From NCBI GenBank assembly GCA_937867305.1, contig CALMKJ010000077.1, positions 1-37,698 of the forward strand: a stretch of DNA of 37,698 nt. The letters are read 5' to 3'. Position numbers and translations under genes: made by a program. The notes under the pieces were generated by a model. That model had not been told where the DNA came from, did not search any database, and saw only the letters and a program-made list of their open reading frames with translations. The stretch is from an uncultured Ectothiorhodospiraceae bacterium. GTDB taxonomy: Bacteria; Pseudomonadota; Gammaproteobacteria; JAABTG01. Positions 17,920 to 30,319 of this stretch are shown here, one piece after another (within the stretch, counting starts at the first letter, position 1; each line of letters opens with the position of its first letter).

Positions 17920-17927
<8 letters not shown>
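16824..17927 (+). CDS. murG: UDP-GlcNAc:lipid I GlcNAc transferase MurG
   Basis: MurG converts lipid I to lipid II on the inner face of the membrane. The 367-residue GT-B protein has the G-loops [16 protein letters not shown] (about residues 15-30) and [14 protein letters not shown], then [15 protein letters not shown], the linker and C domain with [28 protein letters not shown] and [16 protein letters not shown]. The GTG at 16824 couples it to ftsW; a GTG four codons later is possible. It overlaps murC by 8 bases. Confidence 0.97.
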
Positions 17928-21304
<3,377 letters not shown>

Positions 21305-21307
21305 GCG

Positions 21308-22180
21308 ATGCGGCAATGGGTCGTCGCCCTGGTGACGTTGGCCGTGGCGGGAGCCGCCGGGTGGGTCGTGGTGGTGGCCTCGGACCCGCGGCGCATGCCG
21401 GTCGCGGCGGTCGAGGTCCAGGGCGAGCTGCGCTACCTGACGCACGAGCTCCTGGCACGGACCGTGGCCGAGCCGGCCAGCGTCGGGTTCTTCCGGGTGG
21501 ACCTGCCGCTCGTGCGCAGGCGCCTGATGGAGGTCCCGTGGGTGCGGGAGGCGCAGGTGCGCAGGGTCTGGCCCGACCGCCTGCACGTGACAGTGACCGA
21601 GCGGGTGCCGGCGGCGCGCTGGGTGGGCGGCGGGCTGGTGGACAGCGAGGGGACGTTGTTCCGGCCGGCCGAGTCGGAGTACCCGGCGGGCCTGGTGGAG
21701 CTCGAGGGCCCGGAGGGCACCCAGGGGCTGGTGCTGCGCCGGTACAGGGACGTGAAGGAGTGGCTGGCGGGGGGTGGCTGGAGGGTCCGGCGGCTGACGG
21801 CGGACGGGCGGCGGTCCTGGCGTGTCCAGACGGACGGCGGGGTCGCGCTGGTGCTCGGGCGCGACCCGGCCGAGGCCGCGGTGCGGCGCGTGAGCCGGGT
21901 GCTGACGGCGCTGCAGGCGCAATCCGGGGGCACGCTGGCCGTGGCGGACCTGCGCTACCCCAACGGTTTCGCGGTGCGCTGGCGGCCCCCGCAGGAGGCC
22001 GAGACCCCGCCCCCGGGGGGACAGGAGCCCAAGCCGGAGGCCCGGACGGAGAGCAGACCGCAGGTGAAGCCGGGAGCGAAGCCGGCCACCGGGCCGGCCG
22101 TGAAGCCGCAGGCCAGTCCTGGCGCCAGGACCGGGGCGCGGCCCGAGGGTAGACAGAGCAATGGCAAAAAAAACCGATAA
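21308..22180 (+). CDS. ftsQ: Cell division protein FtsQ, with a basic Pro-rich C-terminal tail
   Basis: FtsQ is a bitopic inner-membrane protein that links early and late divisome proteins via FtsB and FtsL. The 290-residue product has a very short cytoplasmic end, a membrane segment (about residues 5-25), a POTRA domain (VAAVEVQGELRYLTHELL ... RRRLMEVPWVREAQVRRVWPDRLHVTVTERVPAARW) and a beta domain ending near residue 225 (ADLRYPNGFAVRW). The last 60 or so residues are a Pro/Lys/Arg/Ala-rich tail (for example KPGAKPATGPAVKPQASPG) that most FtsQ proteins lack. ATG at 21308. The final 20 bases overlap the ftsA start. Confidence 0.94.
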   Translation: MRQWVVALVTLAVAGAAGWVVVVASDPRRMPVAAVEVQGELRYLTHELLARTVAEPASVGFFRVDLPLVRRRLMEVPWVREAQVRRVWPDRLHVTVTERVPAARWVGGGLVDSEGTLFRPAESEYPAGLVELEGPEGTQGLVLRRYRDVKEWLAGGGWRVRRLTADGRRSWRVQTDGGVALVLGRDPAEAAVRRVSRVLTALQAQSGGTLAVADLRYPNGFAVRWRPPQEAETPPPGGQEPKPEARTESRPQVKPGAKPATGPAVKPQASPGARTGARPEGRQSNGKKNR

Positions 22181-23396
22181 GCGGCTGATCGTAGGGCTCG
22201 ACGTGGGCACCTCCAAGGTCGTCGCCATCGTGGGCGAGGTGGCCCCCGAGGGCGAGATCGAGGTGATCGGGCTGGGGTCCCACCCCTCGCGCGGCCTGAA
22301 GAAGGGCGTGGTGGTGAACATCGAGTCCACCGTCCAGTCGATCCAGCGGGCCATCGAGGAGGCGGAGCTGATGGCCGGCTGCCGCATCCACTCGGTCTTC
22401 GCCGGCATCGCGGGCAGCCACATCCGCAGCCTGAACTCCCACGGCATCGTGGCGATCCGCGAGAAGGAGGTGACCCCGGGCGACGTGGAGCGGGTGATCG
22501 ATGCGGCGCGCGCCGTCGCCATCCCCGCCGACCAGAAGATCCTGCACGTGCTGCCCCAGGAGTTCGTCATCGACAACCAGGAGGGCGTGCGCGAGCCCGT
22601 CGGCATGTCGGGCGTGCGGCTCGAGGCCAAGGTCCACCTGGTCACCGGCGCGGTCAGCGCGGCCCAGAACGTCATCAAGTGCGTGCGCCGCTGCGGTCTC
22701 GAGGTGGACGACATCATCCTCGAGCAGCTCGCGAGCGCCCAGTCGGTGCTCACCGACGACGAGAAAGAGCTTGGCGTCTGCCTCGTGGACATCGGCGGCG
22801 GCACCACCGACATCGCGGTCTTCACCGAAGGCGCCATCCGCCACACCGCGGTCATCCCGATCGCCGGCGACCAGGTCACCAACGACATCGCGGTGGCGCT
22901 GCGCACCCCCACGCAGCACGCGGAAGACATCAAGGTGAAGTACGCCTGCGCGCTCGCGAAGCTCGCGAGCCCGGAGGAGACCATCGAGGTCCCGAGCATC
23001 GGGGACCGGGCGCCGCGCCGGCTCGCGCGCCAGACGCTCGCCGAGGTGGTCGAGCCCCGCTACGAGGAGCTCCTCACGCTGGTGCAGGCGGAGCTGCGGC
23101 GCAGCGGCTTCGAGGACCTGATGGCGGCGGGCGTCGTCCTCACGGGCGGCAGCGCCAAGATGGAGGGAGTCGTCGACCTGGCCGAGGAGGTGTTCCACGT
23201 GCCGGTCCGGGTCGGCGTTCCCCAGGCGGTCGCCGGGCTCGCGGAGGTGGTGCGCAACCCCATCTACGCGACCGGTGTAGGGCTTCTTCTGTTCGGTCAC
23301 CAGCGCATCCGCGACCAGCAGACCGAGGGTGGGGTCGGCGGTGGGCTGCACGGGGTGTGGGACCGGATGAAGAGTTGGTTCCAGGGCAATTTCTGA
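22161..23396 (+). CDS. ftsA: Cell division protein FtsA
   Basis: FtsA is an actin-like ATPase that tethers FtsZ to the membrane. The 411-residue protein has LIVGLDVGTSKVVAIVGEV (phosphate 1), the SHS2/1C domain (GVVVNIESTVQSIQRAIEEAE ... SVFAGIAGSHI), phosphate 2 VDIGGGTTDIAVF, the adenosine motif VVLTGGSAKMEGVVDLAEEVF, and an amphipathic membrane-targeting helix at the C-terminus (WDRMKSWFQGNF). Codons 2-4 lie in a run of eight A (22166-22173), striking in this GC-rich context. It overlaps ftsQ by 20 bases and is followed after 30 bases by ftsZ. Confidence 0.97.
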   Translation: MAKKTDKRLIVGLDVGTSKVVAIVGEVAPEGEIEVIGLGSHPSRGLKKGVVVNIESTVQSIQRAIEEAELMAGCRIHSVFAGIAGSHIRSLNSHGIVAIREKEVTPGDVERVIDAARAVAIPADQKILHVLPQEFVIDNQEGVREPVGMSGVRLEAKVHLVTGAVSAAQNVIKCVRRCGLEVDDIILEQLASAQSVLTDDEKELGVCLVDIGGGTTDIAVFTEGAIRHTAVIPIAGDQVTNDIAVALRTPTQHAEDIKVKYACALAKLASPEETIEVPSIGDRAPRRLARQTLAEVVEPRYEELLTLVQAELRRSGFEDLMAAGVVLTGGSAKMEGVVDLAEEVFHVPVRVGVPQAVAGLAEVVRNPIYATGVGLLLFGHQRIRDQQTEGGVGGGLHGVWDRMKSWFQGNF

Positions 23397-23426
23397 GCGG
23401 GTTCGAGGGGCGAGGAGGGTAACCAG

Positions 23427-24578
23427 ATGTTCGAGCTGATGGACACCTACAGTCAGAGCAACGCAGTCATCAAGGTCATCGGGATTGGCGGCGGCGGCGG
23501 GAACGCCGTCGAGCACATGGTCACGGAGAGCATCGAGGGGGTCGACTTCGTGTGCGCCAACACCGACGCGCAGGCGCTGAAGAAGTCGAGCGCGCGCACG
23601 GCGATGCAACTCGGTGCGCACGTCACCAAGGGGCTCGGCGCGGGCGCCAACCCCGACATCGGCCGGCAGGCGGCCCTCGAGGACCGCGACCGGATCGTGG
23701 ACATCCTGGAGGGGGCCGACATGGTCTTCCTCACCGCCGGCATGGGCGGGGGTACGGGCACGGGCGCCGCGCCGGTGTTCGCGCAGCTGGCCAAGGAGAT
23801 GGGAATCCTGACGGTGGCCGTCGTCACCAAGCCGTTCCCGTTCGAGCTGAAGCGGCGCATGAAGATCGCCGAGGAGGGGATCCGCGAGCTCTCCGAGCAC
23901 GTGGACTCGCTCATCACGGTTCCGAACGAGAAGCTGCTGAGCGTGCTGGGCAAGGGGATCACCCTGACCGACGCCTTCCGCTCTGCCAACAACGTGCTCT
24001 ACGGGGCGGTGCAGGGGATTGCCGAGCTGATCACCCGCCCGGGCCTGATCAACGTGGACTTCGCCGACGTGCGCACCGTGATGTCGGAGAAGGGCCGGGC
24101 CATGATGGGCTCGGGCCGGGCGGTCGGCGAGGACCGCGCCCGCAAGGCGGCAGAGGCGGCCATCAACTGCCCGCTGCTCGAGGACGTCAACCTCGCCGGG
24201 GCTCGCGGGATCCTGGTCAACGTGAGCGCGGGACCCGACCTGACCATGGACGAGTACGCCGAGGTGGGGGCGGCGATCAACGCCTTCGCCTCCGAGAACG
24301 CCCTGGTGGTCATGGGCACGGTGCTCGACGAGAGCCTCGGTGAGGAGCTGCGGGTCACGGTCGTGGCCACCGGTCTCGACCAGGCGGCCATCACCCGGGC
24401 GGATGTGCCCGTGAAGCTGGTGAAGACCGGCACCCGCGGCGTCGAGGTGGATTTCCGCGAGCTCGAGAAGCCCACCGTGATCCGCAACAAGCCCATCGAG
24501 ATGCGTCCCCAGGCCGCAGACTCCTCCGACCCGGACTATCTCGACATCCCCGCCTTCCTGCGCCGCCAGGCGGACTGA
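23427..24578 (+). CDS. ftsZ: Cell division GTPase FtsZ
   Basis: FtsZ is the tubulin-like GTPase that forms the division ring. The 383-residue protein has AVIKVIGIGGGGGNAVEHM, the G-box GMGGGTGTG at residues 105-113, VVTKPFPFEL, the NEKL loop, and the catalytic T7 loop LINVDFADVRTVM (about 207-219). The C-terminal linker is short, and the conserved tail DYLDIPAFLRRQAD binds FtsA, ZipA and MinC-type partners. The GAGGAGGG ribosome site lies 7 bases before the ATG, stronger than most in the cluster, in keeping with its high synthesis. A hairpin terminator follows. Confidence 0.98.
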   Translation: MFELMDTYSQSNAVIKVIGIGGGGGNAVEHMVTESIEGVDFVCANTDAQALKKSSARTAMQLGAHVTKGLGAGANPDIGRQAALEDRDRIVDILEGADMVFLTAGMGGGTGTGAAPVFAQLAKEMGILTVAVVTKPFPFELKRRMKIAEEGIRELSEHVDSLITVPNEKLLSVLGKGITLTDAFRSANNVLYGAVQGIAELITRPGLINVDFADVRTVMSEKGRAMMGSGRAVGEDRARKAAEAAINCPLLEDVNLAGARGILVNVSAGPDLTMDEYAEVGAAINAFASENALVVMGTVLDESLGEELRVTVVATGLDQAAITRADVPVKLVKTGTRGVEVDFRELEKPTVIRNKPIEMRPQAADSSDPDYLDIPAFLRRQAD

Positions 24579-24606
24579 GGCCCCGTTTCGCCCCTTCCTC
24601 CCCTCG

Positions 24607-24637
24607 CCGGGACGCCCCCCAGGGGGCGTCCCGGTTT
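24607..24637 (+). terminator. Terminator at the end of the dcw operon
   Basis: CCGGGACGCCCCC (24607-24619) pairs perfectly with GGGGGCGTCCCGG (24622-24634), followed by TTT. It is 28 bases after the ftsZ stop and before the separate lpxC leader. The T-run is short but the stem is very stable. Confidence 0.75.
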
Positions 24638-24734
24638 CCGCGGTCGCTGGTCCCCGCGGTTGCATTGTCGAGGCGGAATTGCCACACTTTGTAGCTAAAT
24701 CACAACGAATCACGAGCTGGAGAGAGGGGAGGCC

Positions 24735-25652
24735 ATGGTCAGGCAACGTACGCTGAAGAACGTGATCCGGGCCACTGGCGTGGGATTGCACAGCGGCGCG
24801 AAGGTGTTCCTCACGTTGCGGCCAGCCCCGGCCGACACCGGGATCGTCTTCCGGCGTACCGACCTCGACGAGGCCGTAGAGATCCCGGCGCGCTGCGAAT
24901 TCGTCGGCGACACCCGCCTGTCGACTACCCTGGCGAAGGGGGACGTCCGCGTGGCCACGGTGGAGCACCTGCTCTCGGCCTTCGCGGGCCTCGGTGTGGA
25001 CAACGCCCGGGTGGACGTGAGCGCTCCCGAGGTGCCGATCATGGACGGCAGCGCCGGTCCCTTCGTGTTCCTCATCCAGTCCGCCGGGATCCAGGAGCAG
25101 AGCGCGCCGAAGCGCTTCCTGCGCATCCTGAAGAGCGTGCAGGTGGAAGACGGCGACAAGTGGGCCCGGTTCGACCCCTTCGAGGGGTTCAAGGTCTCCT
25201 TCACCATCGACTTCGACCACCCCGTCTTCCGCGACCGCAACCAGTCGATCACCCTCGACTTCTCCAAGTCCTCCTTCGTGCGGGAGGTGAGCCGCGCGCG
25301 AACCTTCGGCTTCATGCGGGAGGTGGAGTATCTGCGGGCCAACCGGCTTGCGCTGGGGGGCAGCCTCGACAACGCGGTCGTGGTGGACGACTACCGCATC
25401 CTGAACGAGGAGGGGCTGCGCTACGAGGACGAGTTCGTCAAGCACAAGGTGCTGGACGTGGTCGGCGACCTCTACCTTCTCGGGCACAGCCTCATCGGCG
25501 CGTTCACCGGCTACAAGGCCGGCCACGCCCTGAACAACCGTCTGCTGAAGACCCTCTGGGCCGACCAGAGCGCCTGGGAGCTCGCCACCCCGGCCGAGTC
25601 GCCCCTCGAGGACTCCGTGGGGCCGCTGAATCCGGCCCCTGCCGCGACCTAG
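24735..25652 (+). CDS. lpxC: UDP-3-O-acyl-N-acetylglucosamine deacetylase LpxC
   Basis: LpxC is the zinc deacetylase that commits UDP-GlcNAc derivatives to lipid A. The 305-residue protein is exactly the E. coli length. Zinc ligands H78 (VEHLLSA), H237 and D241 ([10 protein letters not shown]) and the catalytic E77 and H264 (YKAGHALNN) are present, as are [27 protein letters not shown] and [14 protein letters not shown]. The ATG at 24735 follows GAGAGAGGGGAGG. The leader (24660-24720) is AT-richer (TTGCCACACTTTGTAGCTAA), consistent with its own promoter, though no clean boxes stand out. It converges with dciA after 9 bases. In E. coli LpxC is degraded by FtsH via its C-terminus; the tail here is different (PLNPAPAAT). 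Confidence 0.97.
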   Translation: MVRQRTLKNVIRATGVGLHSGAKVFLTLRPAPADTGIVFRRTDLDEAVEIPARCEFVGDTRLSTTLAKGDVRVATVEHLLSAFAGLGVDNARVDVSAPEVPIMDGSAGPFVFLIQSAGIQEQSAPKRFLRILKSVQVEDGDKWARFDPFEGFKVSFTIDFDHPVFRDRNQSITLDFSKSSFVREVSRARTFGFMREVEYLRANRLALGGSLDNAVVVDDYRILNEEGLRYEDEFVKHKVLDVVGDLYLLGHSLIGAFTGYKAGHALNNRLLKTLWADQSAWELATPAESPLEDSVGPLNPAPAAT

Positions 25653-25661
25653 CCGAGCACG

Positions 25662-26129
25662 CTAGCCCTTCGCTCCGGGGCCTGCGGCGCGCCGGGCCAG
25701 GCGCCGCAGGGCCTCCTGGAGCGCGGGGTCGGTCACGCCCCCCGCGGCCTGGGAGAGGGTGCGCGCGGGCTCCTCCCCGAGGACCGCTCGCCCCGACAGG
25801 CCCGGGGGTCCGGCAGGTGGCGGGGGGGCGGGCGAGGCGACTGCGACCCGGACCCGCGTCACCCGGCCGAGGACCGGGGCCACCGCCTCGGCCACCTCCC
25901 GGGTCACGAACCGCAGCCGGGAGGCCCAGGCCGCCGAGTCCGCCTGGATGACGAGGACACCCCCGGCGAGTCCTGCGACCCGGCTGTGCTCGCGCAACGG
26001 GGCCGGGAGCCGGGCGCACAGCAACTCCGTCGCCCGCGCGAGTCGCCGGGATTCCTCGATCAGCCGGCCGAGGTCCCCGGAGGCGTGCGCGAGCAGCCCG
26101 CCCAGCCGCTTCGGTCCCCGTGCGCCCAT
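25662..26129 (-). CDS. dciA: DUF721 protein, DciA-type replicative helicase loader
   Basis: The DUF721 family includes DciA, which loads the replicative helicase DnaB in bacteria that lack DnaC. The 155-residue product has LGGLLAHASGDLGRLIEESRRL at the N-terminus and the KH-like DUF721 core (LPAPLREHSRVAGLAGGVLVIQADSAAWASRLRFV; about residues 40-85). After residue 100 comes a low-complexity Pro-rich linker and a short helical end (DPALQEALRRLARRAAG). The ATG at 26129 starts MGARGPKRLG. Its position between lpxC and secA, opposite strand, is found in many Gammaproteobacteria. A 10-bp inverted repeat (25681-25710) lies in its 3' coding end. Confidence 0.87.
   Translation of the reverse strand: MGARGPKRLGGLLAHASGDLGRLIEESRRLARATELLCARLPAPLREHSRVAGLAGGVLVIQADSAAWASRLRFVTREVAEAVAPVLGRVTRVRVAVASPAPPPPAGPPGLSGRAVLGEEPARTLSQAAGGVTDPALQEALRRLARRAAGPGAKG
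25681..25710 (+). terminator. Hairpin inside the dciA end, possible lpxC terminator
   Basis: CCTGCGGCGC (25681-25690) and GCGCCGCAGG (25701-25710) are perfect complements with a 10-base loop. It begins 28 bases after the lpxC stop, a typical terminator distance, but lies within the converging dciA coding region. No T-run follows. Confidence 0.3.
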
Positions 26130-26274
26130 GGCGGGGGACCCTAGCCCGCCCGCCGGCACTCTGCAAGGGGCCAGTCCGGCGTCCCCTGCCGGCGTGCGCC
26201 CCCTCTGCGCTTGACGCACCCCGCATGGGGCGCCGATCATTTCGCTTTTGATTCCCCGGGGACCGGATCCGCCC

Positions 26275-29097
26275 ATGGCCATGAAATTCCTGCGCAAGAT
26301 CTTCGGCAGTCGAAACGAGCGCGTGATCAAGCGCATGCGGCGGACGGTGGAGCGGATCAACGCGCTCGAGCCTGCCACCCAGGCGCTCTCGGACGAGGCG
26401 CTGCGCGCCCGCACCGATGCGTTCCGTGACCGGATCGCCCAGGGCGCACCGCTCGACGAGATCCTGCCCGAGGCCTTCGCGACGGTGCGCGAGGCGGCGC
26501 GCCGCACGCTGAACATGCGTCACTTCGACGTGCAGTTGATCGGCGGCATGGTGCTGCACGAAGGCAAGATCGCGGAGATGCGCACCGGCGAGGGCAAGAC
26601 GCTCGTCGCCCCGCTCGCCGTCTACCTGAACGCACTCGGCGGGAAGGGTGTGCACCTGGTGACGGTGAACGACTACCTCGCGCGGCGCGACGCGGAGTGG
26701 ATGGGTGCGATCTATCACGCGCTCGGCATGTCGGTCGGCGTCATCAACTCCTCCGGCGGGCGCGGCCCCGACACGAGCTCCTACCTCTACGACCCCGAGT
26801 GGAAGACGACGGACATCGGCCACCTGCACCTGCGCCCCGTGACGCGCAAGGAGGCCTATGCCGCCGACGTCACCTACGGCACGAACAACGAGTACGGCTT
26901 CGACTACCTGCGCGACAACATGGCCTTCAGCCTCGCCGAGCGGGTGCAGCGGCCGCTGAATTTCGCCATCGTCGACGAGGTCGACTCCATCCTGATCGAC
27001 GAGGCGCGCACGCCGCTCATCATCTCGGGGGCGTCGGACGAGAGCTCCGAGCTCTACGTGCGCGTGAACAAGCTCATCCCGCGTCTCGTGAAGCAGCAGC
27101 AGGAGGACGGCCCGGGCGATTTCAGCGTCGACGAGAAGGCGCGCCAGGTGTTCTTCACCGAGGAAGGGCACGCGCGCGTGGAGCAGTTGCTCGAGGAGGA
27201 CGGCCTCCTCAAGCCCGGCGAGAGCCTGTACGACGCGGGCAAGCTCGTGCTGATGCACCACCTGAACGCGGCGCTGCGCGCCCACGCGCTCTTCCAGCGC
27301 GACGTCGAGTACATCGTGCGCGGTGGCGAGGTGGTCATCGTCGACGAATTCACCGGCCGCACGATGCCGGGCCGGCGCTGGTCGGACGGGCTGCACCAGG
27401 CGGTGGAGGCGAAGGAGGGCGTGCCGATCCAGGCCGAGAACCAGACCCTCGCCTCGATCACCTTCCAGAACTACTTCCGCCTGTACCAGAAGCTGGCGGG
27501 CATGACCGGCACGGCCGACACCGAGGCCTTCGAGTTCCAGCAGATCTACGGCCTGGAGGTGGTGGTCATCCCCACTCACAAGCCGATGATCCGCGACGAC
27601 ATGCCCGACCAGGTCTACCTGACCGCACAGGAAAAGTTCGACGCGATCATCGCCGACGTGAAGGACTGCCGCGCGCGCAAGCAGCCGGTGCTGGTGGGCA
27701 CCGCCTCGATCGAGACCTCCGAGTACCTCGCGCGCCTGTTGAACGACAACGGGATCCCGCACCAGGTGCTGAACGCCAAGCAGCACGAGCGCGAGGCCAA
27801 CGTCGTCGCCCAGGCGGGCCAGCCGGGCACCGTCACGATCGCCACCAACATGGCGGGCCGCGGCACCGACATCGTGCTCGGCGGCAACCCGCAGGCCGAG
27901 ATCCGCGCGCTGGCCGACCCCACTCCCGAGCAGCGGGAGGAGATCCTGCGCAACTGGCAGGTGCGGCACGAGCAGGTGGTGGCCGCCGGTGGCCTGCACA
28001 TCATCGGCAGCGAGCGCCACGAGTCGCGGCGCATCGACAATCAGCTGCGCGGCCGCTCGGGCCGCCAGGGTGACCCGGGGTCGAGCCGGTTCTACCTCTC
28101 GCTCGAAGACAACCTGATGCGGATCTTCGCCTCGGACCGTGTCGCGGGCCTGATGCAGAAGCTCGGCATGCAGAAGGGCGAGGCCATCGAGCACCCCTGG
28201 GTGACCCGCGCCATCGAGAACGCGCAGCGCAAGGTCGAGGGCCGCAACTTCGACATCCGCAAGCAGTTGCTCGAATACGACAACGTCGCCAACGACCAGC
28301 GCAAGGTGGTCTACTCCCAGCGCACGGAGTTGATGGCGGCCGAGGACATCTCCGAGACGATCGAGGGCGTCCGCGAGGACGTCATCTATTCGATCGTGAG
28401 CGAGTACATTCCGCCGGAGAGTCTCGAGGAGCAGTGGAACGTGCCGGGGCTCGAGGAGGCGCTCGAGCGCGAGCTGACCCTGAAGCTCGACCTGCGCGGC
28501 TGGCTCGAGCAGGACCCGAGCCTGCACGAGGAGACGCTGCGTCAGCGCATCGTGGAGGCGGCCCGCGCCGCCTACCGCGAGAAGGAGGAGCAGGTCGGCC
28601 CCGAGACCATGCGCCACTTCGAGAAGGCGGTGATGCTGCAGGTGCTCGACACGCTCTGGAAGGAGCACCTGGCGGGCATGGACTACCTGCGCCAGGGCAT
28701 TCACCTGCGGGGCTACGCCCAGAAGGACCCGAAGCAGGAGTACAAGCGCGAGGCGTTCCAGATGTTCGCCTCGCTGCTCGACCGCGTGAAGCAGGAGGTC
28801 GTGGGCATCCTGTCCCGGGTGCAGGTGCGCGCCGAGGAGGACGTGGAGGCGGTGGAGGCGAGGCGCCGGGCCCAGGCGCCGGTCGAGTACTCGCACCCCC
28901 AGGCGAGCCCCTACCCGATGGCGACGGGTGCCATGGCCGAGGCGGGCGCGGGGGACGCGCCGCCGCCCGCGGCGCCGGAGGAGGCCCCGGCGGCGCACGA
29001 GCCGTTCGTGCGCGAGGGCCGCAAGATCGGGCGCAACGAGCCCTGCCCGTGCGGGTCGGGCAAGAAGTACAAGAACTGCCACGGTCGGCTCGACTGA
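26275..29097 (+). CDS. secA: Preprotein translocase ATPase SecA
   Basis: SecA drives export through SecYEG. The 940-residue protein has MRTGEGKTL with Walker A GEGKT at residues 105-109 (Lys108, same number as E. coli), [20 protein letters not shown], the preprotein-crosslinking region, [32 protein letters not shown], the helical scaffold [19 protein letters not shown], and a C-terminal SEC-C zinc tail with C924, C926, C935 and H936 ([14 protein letters not shown]). The ATG at 26275 ([16 protein letters not shown]) is preferred over the ATG two codons on. Upstream, TTGACG at 26211 is a possible -35 box with only a weak -10. No secM-like regulator gene is seen; dciA occupies that place. Confidence 0.98.
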   Translation: MAMKFLRKIFGSRNERVIKRMRRTVERINALEPATQALSDEALRARTDAFRDRIAQGAPLDEILPEAFATVREAARRTLNMRHFDVQLIGGMVLHEGKIAEMRTGEGKTLVAPLAVYLNALGGKGVHLVTVNDYLARRDAEWMGAIYHALGMSVGVINSSGGRGPDTSSYLYDPEWKTTDIGHLHLRPVTRKEAYAADVTYGTNNEYGFDYLRDNMAFSLAERVQRPLNFAIVDEVDSILIDEARTPLIISGASDESSELYVRVNKLIPRLVKQQQEDGPGDFSVDEKARQVFFTEEGHARVEQLLEEDGLLKPGESLYDAGKLVLMHHLNAALRAHALFQRDVEYIVRGGEVVIVDEFTGRTMPGRRWSDGLHQAVEAKEGVPIQAENQTLASITFQNYFRLYQKLAGMTGTADTEAFEFQQIYGLEVVVIPTHKPMIRDDMPDQVYLTAQEKFDAIIADVKDCRARKQPVLVGTASIETSEYLARLLNDNGIPHQVLNAKQHEREANVVAQAGQPGTVTIATNMAGRGTDIVLGGNPQAEIRALADPTPEQREEILRNWQVRHEQVVAAGGLHIIGSERHESRRIDNQLRGRSGRQGDPGSSRFYLSLEDNLMRIFASDRVAGLMQKLGMQKGEAIEHPWVTRAIENAQRKVEGRNFDIRKQLLEYDNVANDQRKVVYSQRTELMAAEDISETIEGVREDVIYSIVSEYIPPESLEEQWNVPGLEEALERELTLKLDLRGWLEQDPSLHEETLRQRIVEAARAAYREKEEQVGPETMRHFEKAVMLQVLDTLWKEHLAGMDYLRQGIHLRGYAQKDPKQEYKREAFQMFASLLDRVKQEVVGILSRVQVRAEEDVEAVEARRRAQAPVEYSHPQASPYPMATGAMAEAGAGDAPPPAAPEEAPAAHEPFVREGRKIGRNEPCPCGSGKKYKNCHGRLD

Positions 29098-30317
29098 TGC
29101 CGGTGAACCTGAAGCCCGCCGAAGGTCTGCTGCCCGTGCCGGGCGTGCGGCTCGGCGTGGCCCAGGCGGGGGTGAAGCGCGCCGGGCGCGACGACCTGCT
29201 GGTGCTGGAGGCCGCGCCGGGGTCGACTGCGGCGGCCGTATTCACCCGCAACGCCTTCTGTGCCGCCCCGGTGACCCTCGCGCGTCGGCACCTGGCGGCG
29301 AGCGACCCGCGCTACCTGCTGGTCAACTCGGGCAACGCGAACGCCGGCACGGGGCCCCGGGGGCTCGAGGACGCGCTGCGGACCTGCGCGGCCCTGGCGG
29401 AGGCGGGCGGGGTGTGCGCCGAGGCGGTGCTTCCCTTCTCCACCGGGGTGATCGGCGCGCCACTCCCGGTGGACCGCATCGTCGCCGCGCTCCCGGCCGC
29501 GCTCACGGCGCTGACCGAAGAGGGCTGGCCCCGGGCGGCGCGTGCCATCATGACGACCGACACGGTGCCCAAGGGTCTCTCCGTGCGCCGCACGGTCGCC
29601 GGGCGTGAGTTCACCGTGACGGGGATTGCGAAGGGGGCCGGGATGATCCGCCCCGACATGGCCACCATGCTGGCCTTTCTCGCGACCGACGCGGCGGTGC
29701 CGGGGGCGGTCCTGCAGGCCTGCCTCGCCGATGCGGTGGAACGCTCCTTCAACCGGATCACGGTGGACGGCGACACCTCGACCAACGACGCCTGCGTGCT
29801 GCTGGCGACCGGGCGCCCGTCCGCCCCGCGCATCGAGGCGTTGCAGGGGGCCGGCTACGCCGCTCTGCGGGACGCGGTGGGGGAGGTCTGCACGCACCTG
29901 GCGCAGGCCATCGTGCGCGACGCCGAAGGGGCGACCAAGTTCGTCACGGTCGTGGTCGAGGGCGGGGCGAGCCAGGCGGAGTGCCTGGACGTCGCCTACG
30001 CGATCGGCCACTCGCCGCTGGTGAAGACCGCCCTCTTCGCGAGCGACCCCAACTGGGGCCGGATCCTGGCGGCGGTCGGCCGGGCGGGCCTGGCGGACCT
30101 CGACATCGGGCGGGTCCGCATCGACGTGGGCCCGGTCACCATCGTCGAGGCCGGCGGCCGGGCCCCGGGGTACAGCGAAGAGCAGGGGCGGGCGGTCTTC
30201 GGGGCCCCCGAGATCACGATCCGGGTCCTGCTCGGGCGGGGGGTTGCCTCGGCCACCGTGTGGACCAGCGACCTGTCCTACGACTACGTGCGCATCAACG
30301 CGGAGTACCGCACCTGA
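29097..30317 (+). CDS. argJ: Bifunctional ornithine acetyltransferase / N-acetylglutamate synthase ArgJ
   Basis: ArgJ moves the acetyl group from N-acetylornithine to glutamate, recycling it in arginine synthesis. The 406-residue Ntn-hydrolase-like precursor has [26 protein letters not shown], and the autocleavage site [20 protein letters not shown] with Thr190 as the new N-terminal nucleophile of the beta chain. [50 protein letters not shown] and YSEEQGR follow. Full-length family size. Whether it also uses acetyl-CoA (bifunctional form) cannot be read with certainty. Its ATG shares one base with the secA TGA (TGATG), implying coupling. Confidence 0.96.
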   Translation: MPVNLKPAEGLLPVPGVRLGVAQAGVKRAGRDDLLVLEAAPGSTAAAVFTRNAFCAAPVTLARRHLAASDPRYLLVNSGNANAGTGPRGLEDALRTCAALAEAGGVCAEAVLPFSTGVIGAPLPVDRIVAALPAALTALTEEGWPRAARAIMTTDTVPKGLSVRRTVAGREFTVTGIAKGAGMIRPDMATMLAFLATDAAVPGAVLQACLADAVERSFNRITVDGDTSTNDACVLLATGRPSAPRIEALQGAGYAALRDAVGEVCTHLAQAIVRDAEGATKFVTVVVEGGASQAECLDVAYAIGHSPLVKTALFASDPNWGRILAAVGRAGLADLDIGRVRIDVGPVTIVEAGGRAPGYSEEQGRAVFGAPEITIRVLLGRGVASATVWTSDLSYDYVRINAEYRT

Positions 30318-30319
30318 TA

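Noticed and set aside
26130-26274. A secM-like arrest peptide gene upstream of secA
   Set aside because: The gap is only 145 bases, has no frame with a signal peptide or an arrest-like end, and the position is taken by dciA on the other strand.
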